Assembly: GCA_963808615.1 (NCBI GenBank)
Contig: CAWEGV010000013.1
Location: 186,001-250,000, forward strand
Direction: 5' to 3'
Source of the DNA: Palsa-504 sp963808615
Lineage (GTDB): Bacteria; Actinomycetota; Actinomycetes; Streptosporangiales; Streptosporangiaceae
DNA length: 64,000 bases
The stretch's first letter is position 1; the number at the start of each line of letters is the position of its first letter. The translations under genes and the position numbers were made by a program. Below are positions 18,984 through 27,277 of this stretch, piece by piece. The notes beneath the pieces are model-generated. The model was not told where the DNA came from. It searched no databases and saw only the letters and a list, made by a program, of their open reading frames with translations.

Positions 18984-19658
18984 ATGGCCGCAGGACTGCT
19001 GTACGTGTACACCGATCCGGGCCCGGACGGCCCGGTCAGCGAGGCGGAATACCACGACTGGTATGACCATGAGCACGGCCCGGCCCGGATGGCCGTGCCC
19101 GGGTTTACCGGGGCCCGCCGCTACCAGGCCATCGACGGCCAGCAGCCGCCCTGGCTGGCGCTGTACGAGACGGCCAGCCGCCAGGTGCTGGACAGCCCGG
19201 AGTACAAGGCGCTGGTGGCGGGGGGCAGCGACCGGGAGAAGTTCATCATGTCGCACCTGGCCACCTTGGACCGGCGGGTCTACGAGCAGGTCAGCGAGGA
19301 TCTGCCGTCCGGCGCTTCGGCGTTGCCCGGGCCGGCGCCGGCCATCCTGTCGGTGGCCAACACCGTGCCGCCGGAGATGGAAGACGACATGGCGGCCTGG
19401 TACTCCCACGAGCACATCCCGATGCTGCTCGAGGTGCCCGGGTGGCGGCGGATCCGCCGGTACCGGCTGACCGGCGGCTCGGGCGGGCCCGGCTGGTCGG
19501 CGCCGGACTGGCTGTCGCTGCACGACCTGGCCGGCCCCGAGGTGCTGGAGCGGCCCGCCTACCGGGCGGCGGTCAGTACGCCGTGGCGGGACCGGATCGT
19601 GGCCTCGGCGCTGCGGCGGGAACGGCGGGTGTTCGGCTTCCGCAACGCCTTCTGCTGA
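18984..19658 (+). CDS. Tandem dimeric alpha/beta-barrel (EthD-like) protein
   Basis: A 224-residue protein made of two related halves. Each has a W/Y-D/S-H-E-H motif followed by a G-W/F-x-x-x-R-R-Y strand: YHDWYDHEHGPARMAVPGFT with GARRYQA, and AAWYSHEHIPMLLEVPGWRR with IRRYRL. This is the EthD/DABB fold used by small monooxygenases, isomerases and decarboxylases. No signal peptide is present. The ATG lies 12 bp after a strong hairpin with no clear ribosome site, so translation may be leaderless or initiate differently. The substrate is unknown. Confidence 0.75.
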   Translation: MAAGLLYVYTDPGPDGPVSEAEYHDWYDHEHGPARMAVPGFTGARRYQAIDGQQPPWLALYETASRQVLDSPEYKALVAGGSDREKFIMSHLATLDRRVYEQVSEDLPSGASALPGPAPAILSVANTVPPEMEDDMAAWYSHEHIPMLLEVPGWRRIRRYRLTGGSGGPGWSAPDWLSLHDLAGPEVLERPAYRAAVSTPWRDRIVASALRRERRVFGFRNAFC

Positions 19659-19684
19659 CGATCTTGTATCTCTAGACTTGCCGC

Positions 19685-20485
19685 GTGTCATCTATCACAG
19701 ACCCGGGCGCTTCGCCGGCGGGCGGCGGCATGCGGCGGCGCGCGGTCATCGGCGCTATTCCCGTGGCGGTGGCCTCGGCGGCGGTGCTGGGCGTGGACGG
19801 CTGTACCTCGTCAGCCAGCTCGGCCCCGCTCCGGTCGCTGCGCTTCTTCACCGCCCATCAGGCGGCGGTGGTCGAGGACGCGACCGCGCGGATCGCGCCC
19901 GGGCCTGCTGACGACCCGGCCGAAGCCGGCCACCCGGGCGCGCGCGAGGCCGACGTGACCGGCTATATCGACTCGATGCTGGCCCAGCTCGGTGCCCTGG
20001 ACGATGCCGGTTCTTCGCCTTCTTCGCCGCCGGTGATCTTCGCGGGCGGGCCGTGGAGCAGCCGGCACACGTCGGGACCCGACCTGATGGCCCGGTTCGT
20101 CGCGCTGGACCCGGTGGCTCGCATCGCGTGGCGGAAGCGGCTGCAGGGCTGGCAGGAGCAGTACCGGACCGGCATCGCGGCCCTGGACAAGCTGGCCGGG
20201 GGCGACTTCGCCAAGGCCAGCCACGCCAAGCAGGACAAGATCCTGGCGTCGGGATCAGCGAGCACGTTCATGGCCGTGCTGTACGAGCACACGATCGAGG
20301 GCCTGTACTGCGCCCCGGAGTACGGCGGCAACCGCGGCCTGGTGGGCTGGAAGGACATCGCGTTCCCCGGCGACATCCAGCCGCGCGGCTACACCCCGGA
20401 TGAGGTCACGCGGTCGGACGGGCCCGACCCGGTGGACGACACCGGCGTCGTGGCCGACGTGCTCAAGCTGCTCGGCTCCCTGTGA
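19685..20485 (+). CDS. Gluconate 2-dehydrogenase subunit 3-like protein
   Basis: A 266-residue protein with an N-terminal export signal (RRRAVIGAIPVAVASAAVLG, then a Cys that may be lipidated). The body has the family pattern LRFFTAHQAAVVEDATARI, then a helical region and the closing YGGNRGLVGWKDIAFPG. Subunit 3 proteins accompany GMC-type flavoprotein dehydrogenases at the membrane, and such a gene follows 28 bp downstream. The start is GTG at 19685. Together they suggest a periplasmic sugar or alcohol dehydrogenase feeding the respiratory chain; the true substrate is not visible. Confidence 0.82.
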   Translation: MSSITDPGASPAGGGMRRRAVIGAIPVAVASAAVLGVDGCTSSASSAPLRSLRFFTAHQAAVVEDATARIAPGPADDPAEAGHPGAREADVTGYIDSMLAQLGALDDAGSSPSSPPVIFAGGPWSSRHTSGPDLMARFVALDPVARIAWRKRLQGWQEQYRTGIAALDKLAGGDFAKASHAKQDKILASGSASTFMAVLYEHTIEGLYCAPEYGGNRGLVGWKDIAFPGDIQPRGYTPDEVTRSDGPDPVDDTGVVADVLKLLGSL

Positions 20486-20513
20486 TGTAGAGCACTGTGA
20501 TGAGAGCACCGTG

Positions 20514-22227
20514 ATGAGCAAGGCGGTCGTGATCGGCAGCGGGGCGGGCGGCGCGCTGGCCGCGATGGTGCTGGCCCAGGCCGGGTGGCAGGTGGTGGTC
20601 TACGAGAAGGGCCCCAACCACTTCACCAACCTCGGCGGGGAGGGACCGATCGGCACGGCCTTCGCCAACGACAGCCTGGCCATGATCGTGCGCAACTATC
20701 CCGGGCCCGGACCCTGAGGCGTACCCGCGCACCTGGCGGCCGGTGGGCGTGTCCGCGAACCAGGTCACCGGGAGCGTCGACGAGCTGCCCCAGACGGTCG
20801 GCGGCGGGACCATCCACTGGGACGCCAAGGTGCCCAGGTTCTGGGACCTGGATTTCCAGCAGCTGTCCGCGCTGGGCCCGGTGCCGGGCGCCGACGTGGC
20901 CGACTGGCCGTTCACCTACGCTGAGCTCGCGCCCTTCTACGACCAGGTCGAGCAGCTCATCGGGGTGCAGGGGGACGTCACGGCGTTCCCCGACCTCGTG
21001 CGCAAGCACGCCCCCCGGTCCGCGCAGTACCCGATGCCGCCGGGCCCGCAGATGCGCGGGTCGCTCGCGGTGGCCGAGGGCGCTACCGCGTTCGGGCTGC
21101 ACCCGTTCCCGTTCCCGATGGCGGCCAACTCGGTGAGCGGCCACAACGGCCAGCACGCCTGCAACAACTGCGGGTTCTGCAGCAGCTTCGGGTGCCCGGT
21201 GGTGGCCCGGCCTTCGGCCCTTATACCGCTGCGGGTGGCGCTGCGCACCGGGCGGGTGAGCCTCGTGCCGTCGACCATGGTGACGTCCGTGGCCTGGTCC
21301 GGGTCGGGGGCTTCGGCCCGGGCGACCGGGGTGCGGTGGGTGCGGATGACCGCTTCGGGGCCGGTACGGGGCTCCGAGAGCGCGGATGTCGTGGTCATGG
21401 CGGCGTCGGCCATCGAGACGGTGCGGCTCGCGCTGCTGTCCTCGTTCCCCGACGCGAGCGGGAAGCTGGGCCGGCGGCTGATGTTCCACGCGTTCGTCGA
21501 CGGCAGCGCGATCTTCAGCGGCGAGCGGATGCACGGCTACCGGGGCCGTTCGGTGACGCAGTGCGTGGAAGACGCTGTCGACCCCGATTACCCGGGGGCC
21601 CGCGCCTTCGCCAAATCGCACGGGCTGCCGTACCTGCGCGGCGGCCTGATGGAACTCGGCGGCAGCCAGGACCCGATCACCGAGGCGCAGTCCTACCAGA
21701 CCCTGCTGGCGCTCGTGCGCGGGTCCCGGCCGTTCGGCACGGAGTTCAAGCAGCTCATGCGGGCCTCGTTGCTGCGCGACCGGCTGGCGGGCTGCTCGTT
21801 CATCGGCCACGACATGCCCTACCTGGACCACACGGTGACCCTCGATCCAGCTGTGCGTGACGTCTTCGGGCTGCCCGTGGCCCGCATCACCTGGAGCGCC
21901 GGCCCGCACGAGCAGGTGGCCCAGCAGTTCTGGGTCCCGCGGCTGAAGCAGATGATGCTCAAGGCCGGGGCGGGCGTCGCCCTGGCCGTGCCCGCCACGC
22001 TCAACAGCGGCGGCCTGCCCACCGGCAACCACATCATGGGCGGGATGATGATGGGCCCGGATCCGTCGTCCAGCGTGACCGACGGCTACGGCCGGGTACA
22101 CGGCCTGGACAACGTGTACGTGGCGGACGGCTCGGTGTTCGTCACCTCGGGCGCGCACAACCCGACCAACACCATCATGGCCGTGGCCCTGCGCAACATG
22201 CGCCACCTGGCCGGGACGCCGGCCTAG
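20514..22227 (+). pseudogene. GMC-family flavoprotein dehydrogenase, single frameshift
   Basis: The FAD-binding start (VVIGSGAGGALAAMVLAQAG) stops early at 20715-20717. One extra base in the run CCCGGGCCCGG at 20700-20710 explains it: removing one C gives NYPGPDPEAYPRTWRPVGVS and joins the remaining 494 codons in frame. The rest is complete: VGGGTIHWDAKVPRFW, the Cys-rich CNNCGFCSSFGCPV, and a C-terminus with NPTNTIMAVALRNM. It pairs with the subunit-3 gene upstream as a gluconate-dehydrogenase-like complex. The frameshift may be a sequencing error in a G/C run or a recent mutation. Confidence 0.8.
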
Positions 22228-22254
22228 GCGGGCCGGGACGCCACCCCAGGCGGC

Positions 22255-23082
22255 CTAGCTGCCGGTCCATTCGGGCGGGCGCTTGGCGTTGAACGCCGCG
22301 TGGAACTCCGCGTGGTCGCGGGTGGTCATCAGCAGGGCCTGGGTCATGGCGTCGAGTTCCATCGACGCCGCGAGTGACATGTCCTGCTCGCGGGTGAGCA
22401 GCGCCTTGGTCTGGGCGTAGGCCAGGGTGGGGCCGGCCGCCAGCCGGGAGGCCAGCTGCGCCACCGCCTGGTCGAGCTCGTCGTCGGCTACCAGCTGGCT
22501 GACCAGGCCGTAGCGGTCCGCGGTGACGGCGTCGATGGTGTCGCCGAGCATCAGGAGCTGGGTGGCGCGCCCGACCCCGACCATGCGCGGCAGCAGGTAG
22601 GCCGCGCCCATGTCGCCGCCGGACAGGCCGACCTTGGTGAACAGGAACGCGAACTTGCCTGACTGGGCGACGACCCGGAAATCGGCCGCCAGGGCTAGCA
22701 CCGAGCCCGCGCCCGCGGCGATGCCCTGGATGCCGGCGATGACCGGGATCGGCATTTCGCGCATGGCGCGGATCACGTCGCCGGTCATCTTGGTGAAGGA
22801 CATCAGGTCGCGAGCCTCCATCTTGATCAGCTCGCCGATGATCTCGTTCACGTCGCCGCCGCCGCAGAAACCCCGTCCCGTGCCGCGCAGCACCAGCACC
22901 CTGGTGTCACCGCGGTAGGGCAGTTCGGCCAGCAGGTCGCGCAGGTCGGCGTAGGCCTCGAAGGTCAGCGCGTTCAGCTTCTCCGGCCGGTTGAGGGTGA
23001 CGGTGGCGACGCCGCCGGCCACTGAGAAGTCGAAGTTGTGCCACTGCTGGGTGATCTGTGCCGAAGCACGGAACCGGCTCAT
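22255..23082 (-). CDS. Enoyl-CoA hydratase/isomerase family protein
   Basis: A 275-residue crotonase-fold protein. The oxyanion-hole segments are visible: RGTGRGFCGGGDVNEI and QGIAAGAGSVLALAADF. It hydrates or isomerises enoyl-CoA thioesters in fatty-acid or aromatic degradation. The start is ATG at 23082; the frame is open further upstream only as antisense of the methyltransferase gene. It lies 5 bp after the methyltransferase stop in the same direction, so the two form a probable operon. Confidence 0.88.
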   Translation of the reverse strand: MSRFRASAQITQQWHNFDFSVAGGVATVTLNRPEKLNALTFEAYADLRDLLAELPYRGDTRVLVLRGTGRGFCGGGDVNEIIGELIKMEARDLMSFTKMTGDVIRAMREMPIPVIAGIQGIAAGAGSVLALAADFRVVAQSGKFAFLFTKVGLSGGDMGAAYLLPRMVGVGRATQLLMLGDTIDAVTADRYGLVSQLVADDELDQAVAQLASRLAAGPTLAYAQTKALLTREQDMSLAASMELDAMTQALLMTTRDHAEFHAAFNAKRPPEWTGS

Positions 23083-23087
23083 GGGGC

Positions 23088-23729
23088 TTACGGTACCTGG
23101 GCGGTCAGGACGTAGCCGCCGCCGTAGGCCACCTCCCTTACGCTGACGTCCCTGGTCATCCGCTCCAGGTGGCTCCACGGGCGGTCGAACCCGTCGAAGC
23201 TGCGCACGTAGGGAGAGTGCAGCGTCATCACCATGGCGTTGACGGCCATCATCATGGGCGCGGCCCACTTGCCGCCGCCCGCGGCGACCCAGGCGTCCGG
23301 CCGCAGGCTGCCCAGCACGTTCCGCAGGGCGTCCGGGGACTGCATGATGTCGTGCACGGCGCAGAACAGCGCCGCGTCGGCGCTGACCCTGATCTCGGCG
23401 TCCTCGGCGGGCGACTGCACCACGGTCACGTTGTCCCAGCCCTGGCTGGCGATGTGCTTCCGGGCCAGCGCCGCCATCTGCGGTGACTCCTCGATGCCGA
23501 CCACGCCGCCGGCCGGGCCGACCTTGTCCCGCAGCAGGCCGCAGCACAGCCCGGTCCCGCAGCCCACGTCCAGGACCACCTGTCCGGGACGGAGCGGGAG
23601 CGCGGCCACGATGTCCTCCCGGTACCGCTGGAACGCACTCGTGTCGTGGTCGTAGGAACGGGCCTTCTCGCCGTAGGCCGGCAGCCGGGGCCGCGGCAGC
23701 GCCGCCGCCTGAGCAGGTGATGTGCTCAT
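23088..23729 (-). CDS. Class I SAM-dependent methyltransferase
   Basis: A 213-residue Rossmann methyltransferase. Motif I is VVLDVGCGTGLCCG, the acidic residue after strand 2 lies in GVVGIEESPQM, and the region DAALFCAVHDIMQSPDALRN resembles UbiE/arsenite-type enzymes. The start is ATG at 23729 with GAGGTG about 10 nt upstream. It probably acts on a small molecule; the substrate is unknown. It leads the two-gene operon with the enoyl-CoA hydratase. Confidence 0.82.
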   Translation of the reverse strand: MSTSPAQAAALPRPRLPAYGEKARSYDHDTSAFQRYREDIVAALPLRPGQVVLDVGCGTGLCCGLLRDKVGPAGGVVGIEESPQMAALARKHIASQGWDNVTVVQSPAEDAEIRVSADAALFCAVHDIMQSPDALRNVLGSLRPDAWVAAGGGKWAAPMMMAVNAMVMTLHSPYVRSFDGFDRPWSHLERMTRDVSVREVAYGGGYVLTAQVP

Positions 23730-23900
23730 GGCCGGGTTCACCTCGCCTTCTGCTGGGACAAGCTCCCACCATAACCCGAATCGGTCGCAATTACGTGACC
23801 GGGGCGTGATCATTACGTTACGGAAGTTCCCGGTCTGTGCAGCCACAGCCGGAGGCGTCTAGCCCTTCGCAGCACGCAGGAATGCGGGCGCGGGCAGCAC

Positions 23901-23920
23901 GGCCCGTTCGGCATCAAAAA
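23901..23920 (+). repeat. Recurring motif GGCCCGTTCGGC + A-run (copy 3)
   Basis: GGCCCGTTCGGCATCAAAAA lies 27 bp before the small membrane protein gene at 23947. It is a near copy of the motif at 17179 and 25248. Its position before a start codon differs from a terminator's. Confidence 0.4.
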
Positions 23921-23946
23921 TCTCCCGCTGGGTAGCAAGACAGGTT

Positions 23947-24126
23947 ATGAAGAAGCTGCTGGAACTGCTGGTCTGCTTTCTCCACCCGCTGGCGGTGATC
24001 CTGCTGTGGATCGACCTCGCCTCGCGGACCGACCTGAGCGGGGGGCAGAAGCTGGCCTGGGGGCTGTTCGGGCTGATCCCGCTGGTGCCGTTCGTGTACG
24101 TGCTGACCGGGGGCGACCTGTGGTGA
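23947..24126 (+). CDS. Small two-helix membrane protein
   Basis: A 59-residue product with two transmembrane helices (about 4-24, LLELLVCFLHPLAVILLWID; and about 38-54, LAWGLFGLIPLVPFVYVLTG) joined by a short polar loop. It resembles phospholipase D-nuclease N-terminal-like small membrane proteins common in actinobacteria. A weak AGG lies before the ATG. It is followed by a 7-bp hairpin at 24156-24172. The role is unknown. Confidence 0.65.
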   Translation: MKKLLELLVCFLHPLAVILLWIDLASRTDLSGGQKLAWGLFGLIPLVPFVYVLTGGDLW

Positions 24127-24155
24127 GGCGGCCGCTGTCCGCCTGAGCTAAAGGA

Positions 24156-24172
24156 TCCCGGGCGGCCCGGGA
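24156..24172 (+). terminator. Hairpin after small membrane protein gene
   Basis: TCCCGGG and CCCGGGA pair around CGG, 30 bp after the stop. A modest candidate terminator without a T-run. Confidence 0.4.
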
Positions 24173-24388
24173 CATCTGCCCCGTGACAGCGGGACCAAAA
24201 GGCCCCATCGTATGTATGTGAATCTGGGCCTTCAGGTACGGTCGCGGCCCTCGGTGCGGCCCGTCCTGGCCGCAGCGAGCTTATCCGGTGTGCGGGGTCG
24301 CCATGATCAACGCGGCCAACCGGATGGCCGTGATCGTGCACCAGAAGGGGGGTTCCTACGAGCCCGGGATGTTTGCCAGCATGATCGA

Positions 24389-25129
24389 GTGAGCGAGGCG
24401 CGATACCGGAGCGAGCAGGCGCGGTCGTTCGGGTTGGCCGCCCGCACCTACGACCGCGGACGGCCCGGCTACCCCGAGGAGGCGGTCGCCTGGCTGGTCC
24501 CGGCTGAGGCCCGGCGGGTCCTGGACCTCGGCGCGGGGACCGGGCAGCTTACCCGCCAGCTGGCCGCCCGGGGCCTGGAGGTGGTGGCGGTCGAGCCGTC
24601 CGACGGGATGCGCGAGCAGCTGGCGCAGTCGCTCCCGTCGGTGCCGGTACTCGGCGGGTCGGCCGAGGACATCCCCCTCGGTGACGGCGCCGTGGATGCC
24701 GTGCTGGTGGCCCAGGCCTGGCACTGGGTCGATGCTGAGCGAGCAGTGCCTGAGGTGGCGCGGGTGCTCGCCCCGGGCGGGCGGCTGGGCCTGGTCTGGA
24801 ACATCCGCGACGAGCGGGTGGGCTGGGTGGCGGAGCTCGGGCGGATCATGCACCGCGGCACCGAGCAGGACATGGGCAGCGCCAACCCGCGGGTAGGGGC
24901 GCCGTTCGGGCCGATCGAGCGCCATGACGTCGAGTGGGTCGACCCGGTGACCGTCGACACCCTGCTCGAGCTGGTGCGGTCACGGAGCTACATCATTACC
25001 ATGCCCGCTGAGGAGCGGGCGTCGGTGCTCACCGAGGTAAGCGAGCTCGTCGCGCGCCGCCCCGAGCTCGCCGGCCGGCCCACGATTGACCTGCCCTACG
25101 TGACCCACTGCTCGCGCGCGACGCGGTGA
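24389..25129 (+). CDS. Class I SAM-dependent methyltransferase
   Basis: A 246-residue protein. The N-terminal signature FGLAARTYDRGRPGYPEEAV is followed by motif I RVLDLGAGTGQLTRQLA and the motif HWVDAERAVPEVARVLAPGG, typical of the Streptomyces Methyltransf_11 family. The start is GTG at 24389; it overlaps the end of a 28-codon frame (24303-24391) that may be spurious. The substrate is unknown. It is unrelated in sequence detail to the methyltransferase at 23088. Confidence 0.85.
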   Translation: MSEARYRSEQARSFGLAARTYDRGRPGYPEEAVAWLVPAEARRVLDLGAGTGQLTRQLAARGLEVVAVEPSDGMREQLAQSLPSVPVLGGSAEDIPLGDGAVDAVLVAQAWHWVDAERAVPEVARVLAPGGRLGLVWNIRDERVGWVAELGRIMHRGTEQDMGSANPRVGAPFGPIERHDVEWVDPVTVDTLLELVRSRSYIITMPAEERASVLTEVSELVARRPELAGRPTIDLPYVTHCSRATR

Positions 25130-25467
25130 CCGCGCGACCGAACTGGTCGCCGCCCTGGCCAGCTGACCGACACCGGATCCGGTGCGCGGGCCGCCGGGCC
25201 ATGATCTCCGGGCCGGCGCGAGTCAGGTTATGACACGGGTAAAACCTGGGCCCGTTTGGCCAAAAAGATCTTTCTTTCATCCCGAACGGGCCGTGGTATG
25301 GCCGGCCAGCCTGAGCCCACGCCCGCCGGCGGAGCGGAGCCGCCGGTGCCGGCGCTGTGCGATAATTGAGGTGAGCCCGGGGCATTTCGAACGCTGGCAG
25401 TCACGCCGGTGCCGTCCGAGGGTTCGGTGACTCTGGTGCGCCACGCGCCAGGGATGGGACGGCCGAG
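25130..25467. other. Intergenic region with long hairpin
   Basis: No coding sequence is seen in this 338-bp gap before the SPFH gene. The main structure is the hairpin at 25249-25292, which includes one copy of the recurring GGCCCGTTYGGC motif. The last 100 bp contain no clear promoter boxes. Confidence 0.5.
25249..25292 (+). terminator. Hairpin formed by recurring motif
   Basis: GGCCCGTTTGG (25249-25259) pairs with CCGAACGGGCC (25282-25292) with one G-T pair. The loop is AT-rich (AAAAAGATCTTTCTTT). It may be the terminator of the methyltransferase gene upstream or a mobile repeat; the left arm matches motifs at 17179 and 23901. Confidence 0.5.
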
Positions 25468-26325
25468 ATGTTCGGCTTCAAGGTCATCAACCAGTACGAG
25501 CAGGGCATCGTCTTCCGCTTCGGCAAGATGCAGCCCGCTGCCCGCCAGCCGGGGCTGACCTGGGTAAACCCGTTTTCCGACCGGCTGCGCAAGGTCAACA
25601 TGCAGATCGTCGCGGCGACCGTACCCGGCCAGGAGGGCATCACCCGCGACAACGTGACCGTGCGGGTGGACGCGGTCGTCTACTACCGGGTCGTCGACCC
25701 GGTCAAGGCGATCATCAACGTGCAGAACTACACCTATGCCGTGGCCCAGGTCGCCCAGACCTCGTTGCGGTCGGTGATCGGCCAGAGCGATCTGGACCAG
25801 CTGCTGTCCGAGCGTGAGAAGGTCAACGCCCATCTCAAGGAAGTCATCGACGCCCCCACCGAGGAACCCTGGGGCGTCCGGGTCGAGCGGGTCGAGGTCA
25901 AGGACATTTCCCTGCCCGAATCGATGAAACGATCGATGTCCCGCCAGGCCGAAGCCGAGCGCGAACGACGGGCCCGGATCATCTCCGCCGACGGCGAATA
26001 CCAGGCCTCCAAGAAGCTCGCTCAGGCCGCCACCGTCATGTCCGCCGACCCGGCCGCCCTGCAGCTCCGGCTGCTGCAGACCGTCGTCGAGGTCGCCGCC
26101 GAGAAGAACAGCACCCTCGTCATGCCGGTCCCGGTGGAACTGCTGCGCTTCTTCGACCGCGCGGCCCGGTCCCCCAGCCCGGCCTCGCCGCCCGCCGCCG
26201 AAGCGCGCGGCAACCACAGCCTGCCGACGGCACCCGCCGTGCCCGCGCTTACCAGTCCGGCCGGCGCTAGCGCGCTGAGCGCACTGCTCAACGCCGCGTC
26301 AGAAGCACCAGCCACCCCGGCCTAG
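25468..26325 (+). CDS. SPFH/band-7 (stomatin-like) protein
   Basis: A 285-residue protein with the stomatin core: INQYEQGIVFRFGK, then GITRDNVTVRVDAVVYYRVV, then SLRSVIGQSDLDQLLSEREK and a charged helix EAERERRARIISADGEYQAS. This matches slipins. The usual N-terminal membrane hairpin is very short or absent. The C-terminal 50 residues are Ala/Pro-rich and likely disordered. SPFH proteins scaffold membrane microdomains and proteases; no NfeD partner gene is adjacent. The start is ATG at 25468. Confidence 0.88.
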   Translation: MFGFKVINQYEQGIVFRFGKMQPAARQPGLTWVNPFSDRLRKVNMQIVAATVPGQEGITRDNVTVRVDAVVYYRVVDPVKAIINVQNYTYAVAQVAQTSLRSVIGQSDLDQLLSEREKVNAHLKEVIDAPTEEPWGVRVERVEVKDISLPESMKRSMSRQAEAERERRARIISADGEYQASKKLAQAATVMSADPAALQLRLLQTVVEVAAEKNSTLVMPVPVELLRFFDRAARSPSPASPPAAEARGNHSLPTAPAVPALTSPAGASALSALLNAASEAPATPA

Positions 26326-26366
26326 CCGTCGGCCCGCGGCCCGCTCCGCGGCCTGGGGGCGGCGAC

Positions 26367-26417
26367 TGGTTTGAGGTCGCCCGTGGTTTGAGGTCGCCCG
26401 TGGTTTGAGGTCGCCCG
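26367..26417. repeat. Three tandem 17-bp repeats
   Basis: TGGTTTGAGGTCGCCCG occurs three times without gaps (26367-26383, 26384-26400, 26401-26417), 73 bp before the RsbW-like gene. It could be a regulator-binding array or slippage; nothing more is visible. Confidence 0.75.
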
Positions 26418-26489
26418 CTCGAGGGACAAGTGATCAGGCGGGCTCAGTGGCCCGCCTACGTCGCTGGTGACTGGCCGGAGGTAGCTGGC

Positions 26490-26969
26490 ATGGAGATCAA
26501 GATGGCGCTCTACCTGCCCCGCGATGCCGCCAGCGTGCCGGTCAGCCGCCGGGTTCTGGACCGGTGCCTGGAGACTCTAGGAGTCACGCCGGATACGCGC
26601 GCCGATATCGCGCTGGCGCTCAGCGAGGCCTGCGCGAACGTCGTTCAGCACGCCGGGCTCGGCCAGGAGTACCAGGTGCAGGTGAGCACCAGGAACGGGC
26701 AGTGCGTCATCGAGGTGGTCAATGCCGGTACCGTCCAGGACGGCCGCGGGACCGGCCAGGAACGGTTTAACGCAGGTGCTCTGGCCCGCGGTGCTGTGCC
26801 CGCCACCGCCGAGCACGGCCGCGGTCTGGCGATCATCAATGCGGTGACCGACAACATGCAGCTGACCGGCAACGATCGCCACGGCACGACCGTGCACTTC
26901 GAGAAGACCCTGGAGTGGCTGCCCGGAGCAGCCGGGCAGCACCTGTTCAACGCCGATGGCGGCAGCTAA
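26490..26969 (+). CDS. RsbW-like anti-sigma factor / ATP-binding kinase
   Basis: A 159-residue HATPase_c_2 protein. The N-box is in LALSEACANVVQHAG, a G1-like region in IEVVNAGTVQDGRG, and the G2 region in AEHGRGLAIINAVTDNM. Such serine kinases bind a sigma factor and phosphorylate an STAS antagonist, or act alone as anti-sigma regulators in Streptomyces. I chose ATG at 26490 with GGAGG 9-13 nt upstream. Neither a sigma factor nor an STAS gene is adjacent; the receiver-PP2C phosphatase at 13368 is a possible opposing enzyme. The stop overlaps a small gene on the other strand. Confidence 0.85.
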   Translation: MEIKMALYLPRDAASVPVSRRVLDRCLETLGVTPDTRADIALALSEACANVVQHAGLGQEYQVQVSTRNGQCVIEVVNAGTVQDGRGTGQERFNAGALARGAVPATAEHGRGLAIINAVTDNMQLTGNDRHGTTVHFEKTLEWLPGAAGQHLFNADGGS

Positions 26970-27151
26970 GTCTCGCGGTTCTGCTCGGCCATCCGTCGAT
27001 CCTCGGCGGTCAGGTCTGAGTCCCGCACGGGCCTGACGAGAGACCAGTGGTGACCGACCGGACAGTGCTGGAACCGTGCGGAGCCGAGGCGAACGGAGGT
27101 GAGCGAGCCCAACGAAGACCAGTTCCTCTCGAAGAGGTGCCTTTGCTGCAT
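26966..27151 (-). CDS. Small conserved basic protein
   Basis: A 61-residue product with the centre FQHCPVGHHWSLVRPVRDSD followed by LTAEDRRMAEQ. I recognise this type of short actinobacterial protein (a Cys-Pro-V-G-x-H-W core followed by an acidic helix) but know of no function; a single Cys and two His could bind metal. Its stop overlaps the stop of the RsbW-like gene by four bases in convergent orientation. No strong ribosome site is seen. Confidence 0.55.
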   Translation of the reverse strand: MQQRHLFERNWSSLGSLTSVRLGSARFQHCPVGHHWSLVRPVRDSDLTAEDRRMAEQNRET

Positions 27152-27277
27152 CGACTGAAGTGACGATCAGTGATCAATCGCGTACCGTAAGGCTTAAGCG
27201 GGGAATTCCGTCGAGCACCACCGGGGAACATCGGCGAGGGCCATCACCGCTGGACCAAGTCGCTCCCGGGGGGGACG

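Noticed and set aside
24303..24391. 28-codon frame (MINAANRMAVIVHQKGG...) overlapping a methyltransferase start
   Set aside because: Too short, no ribosome site, and no recognisable homology; possibly the tail of a lost gene.
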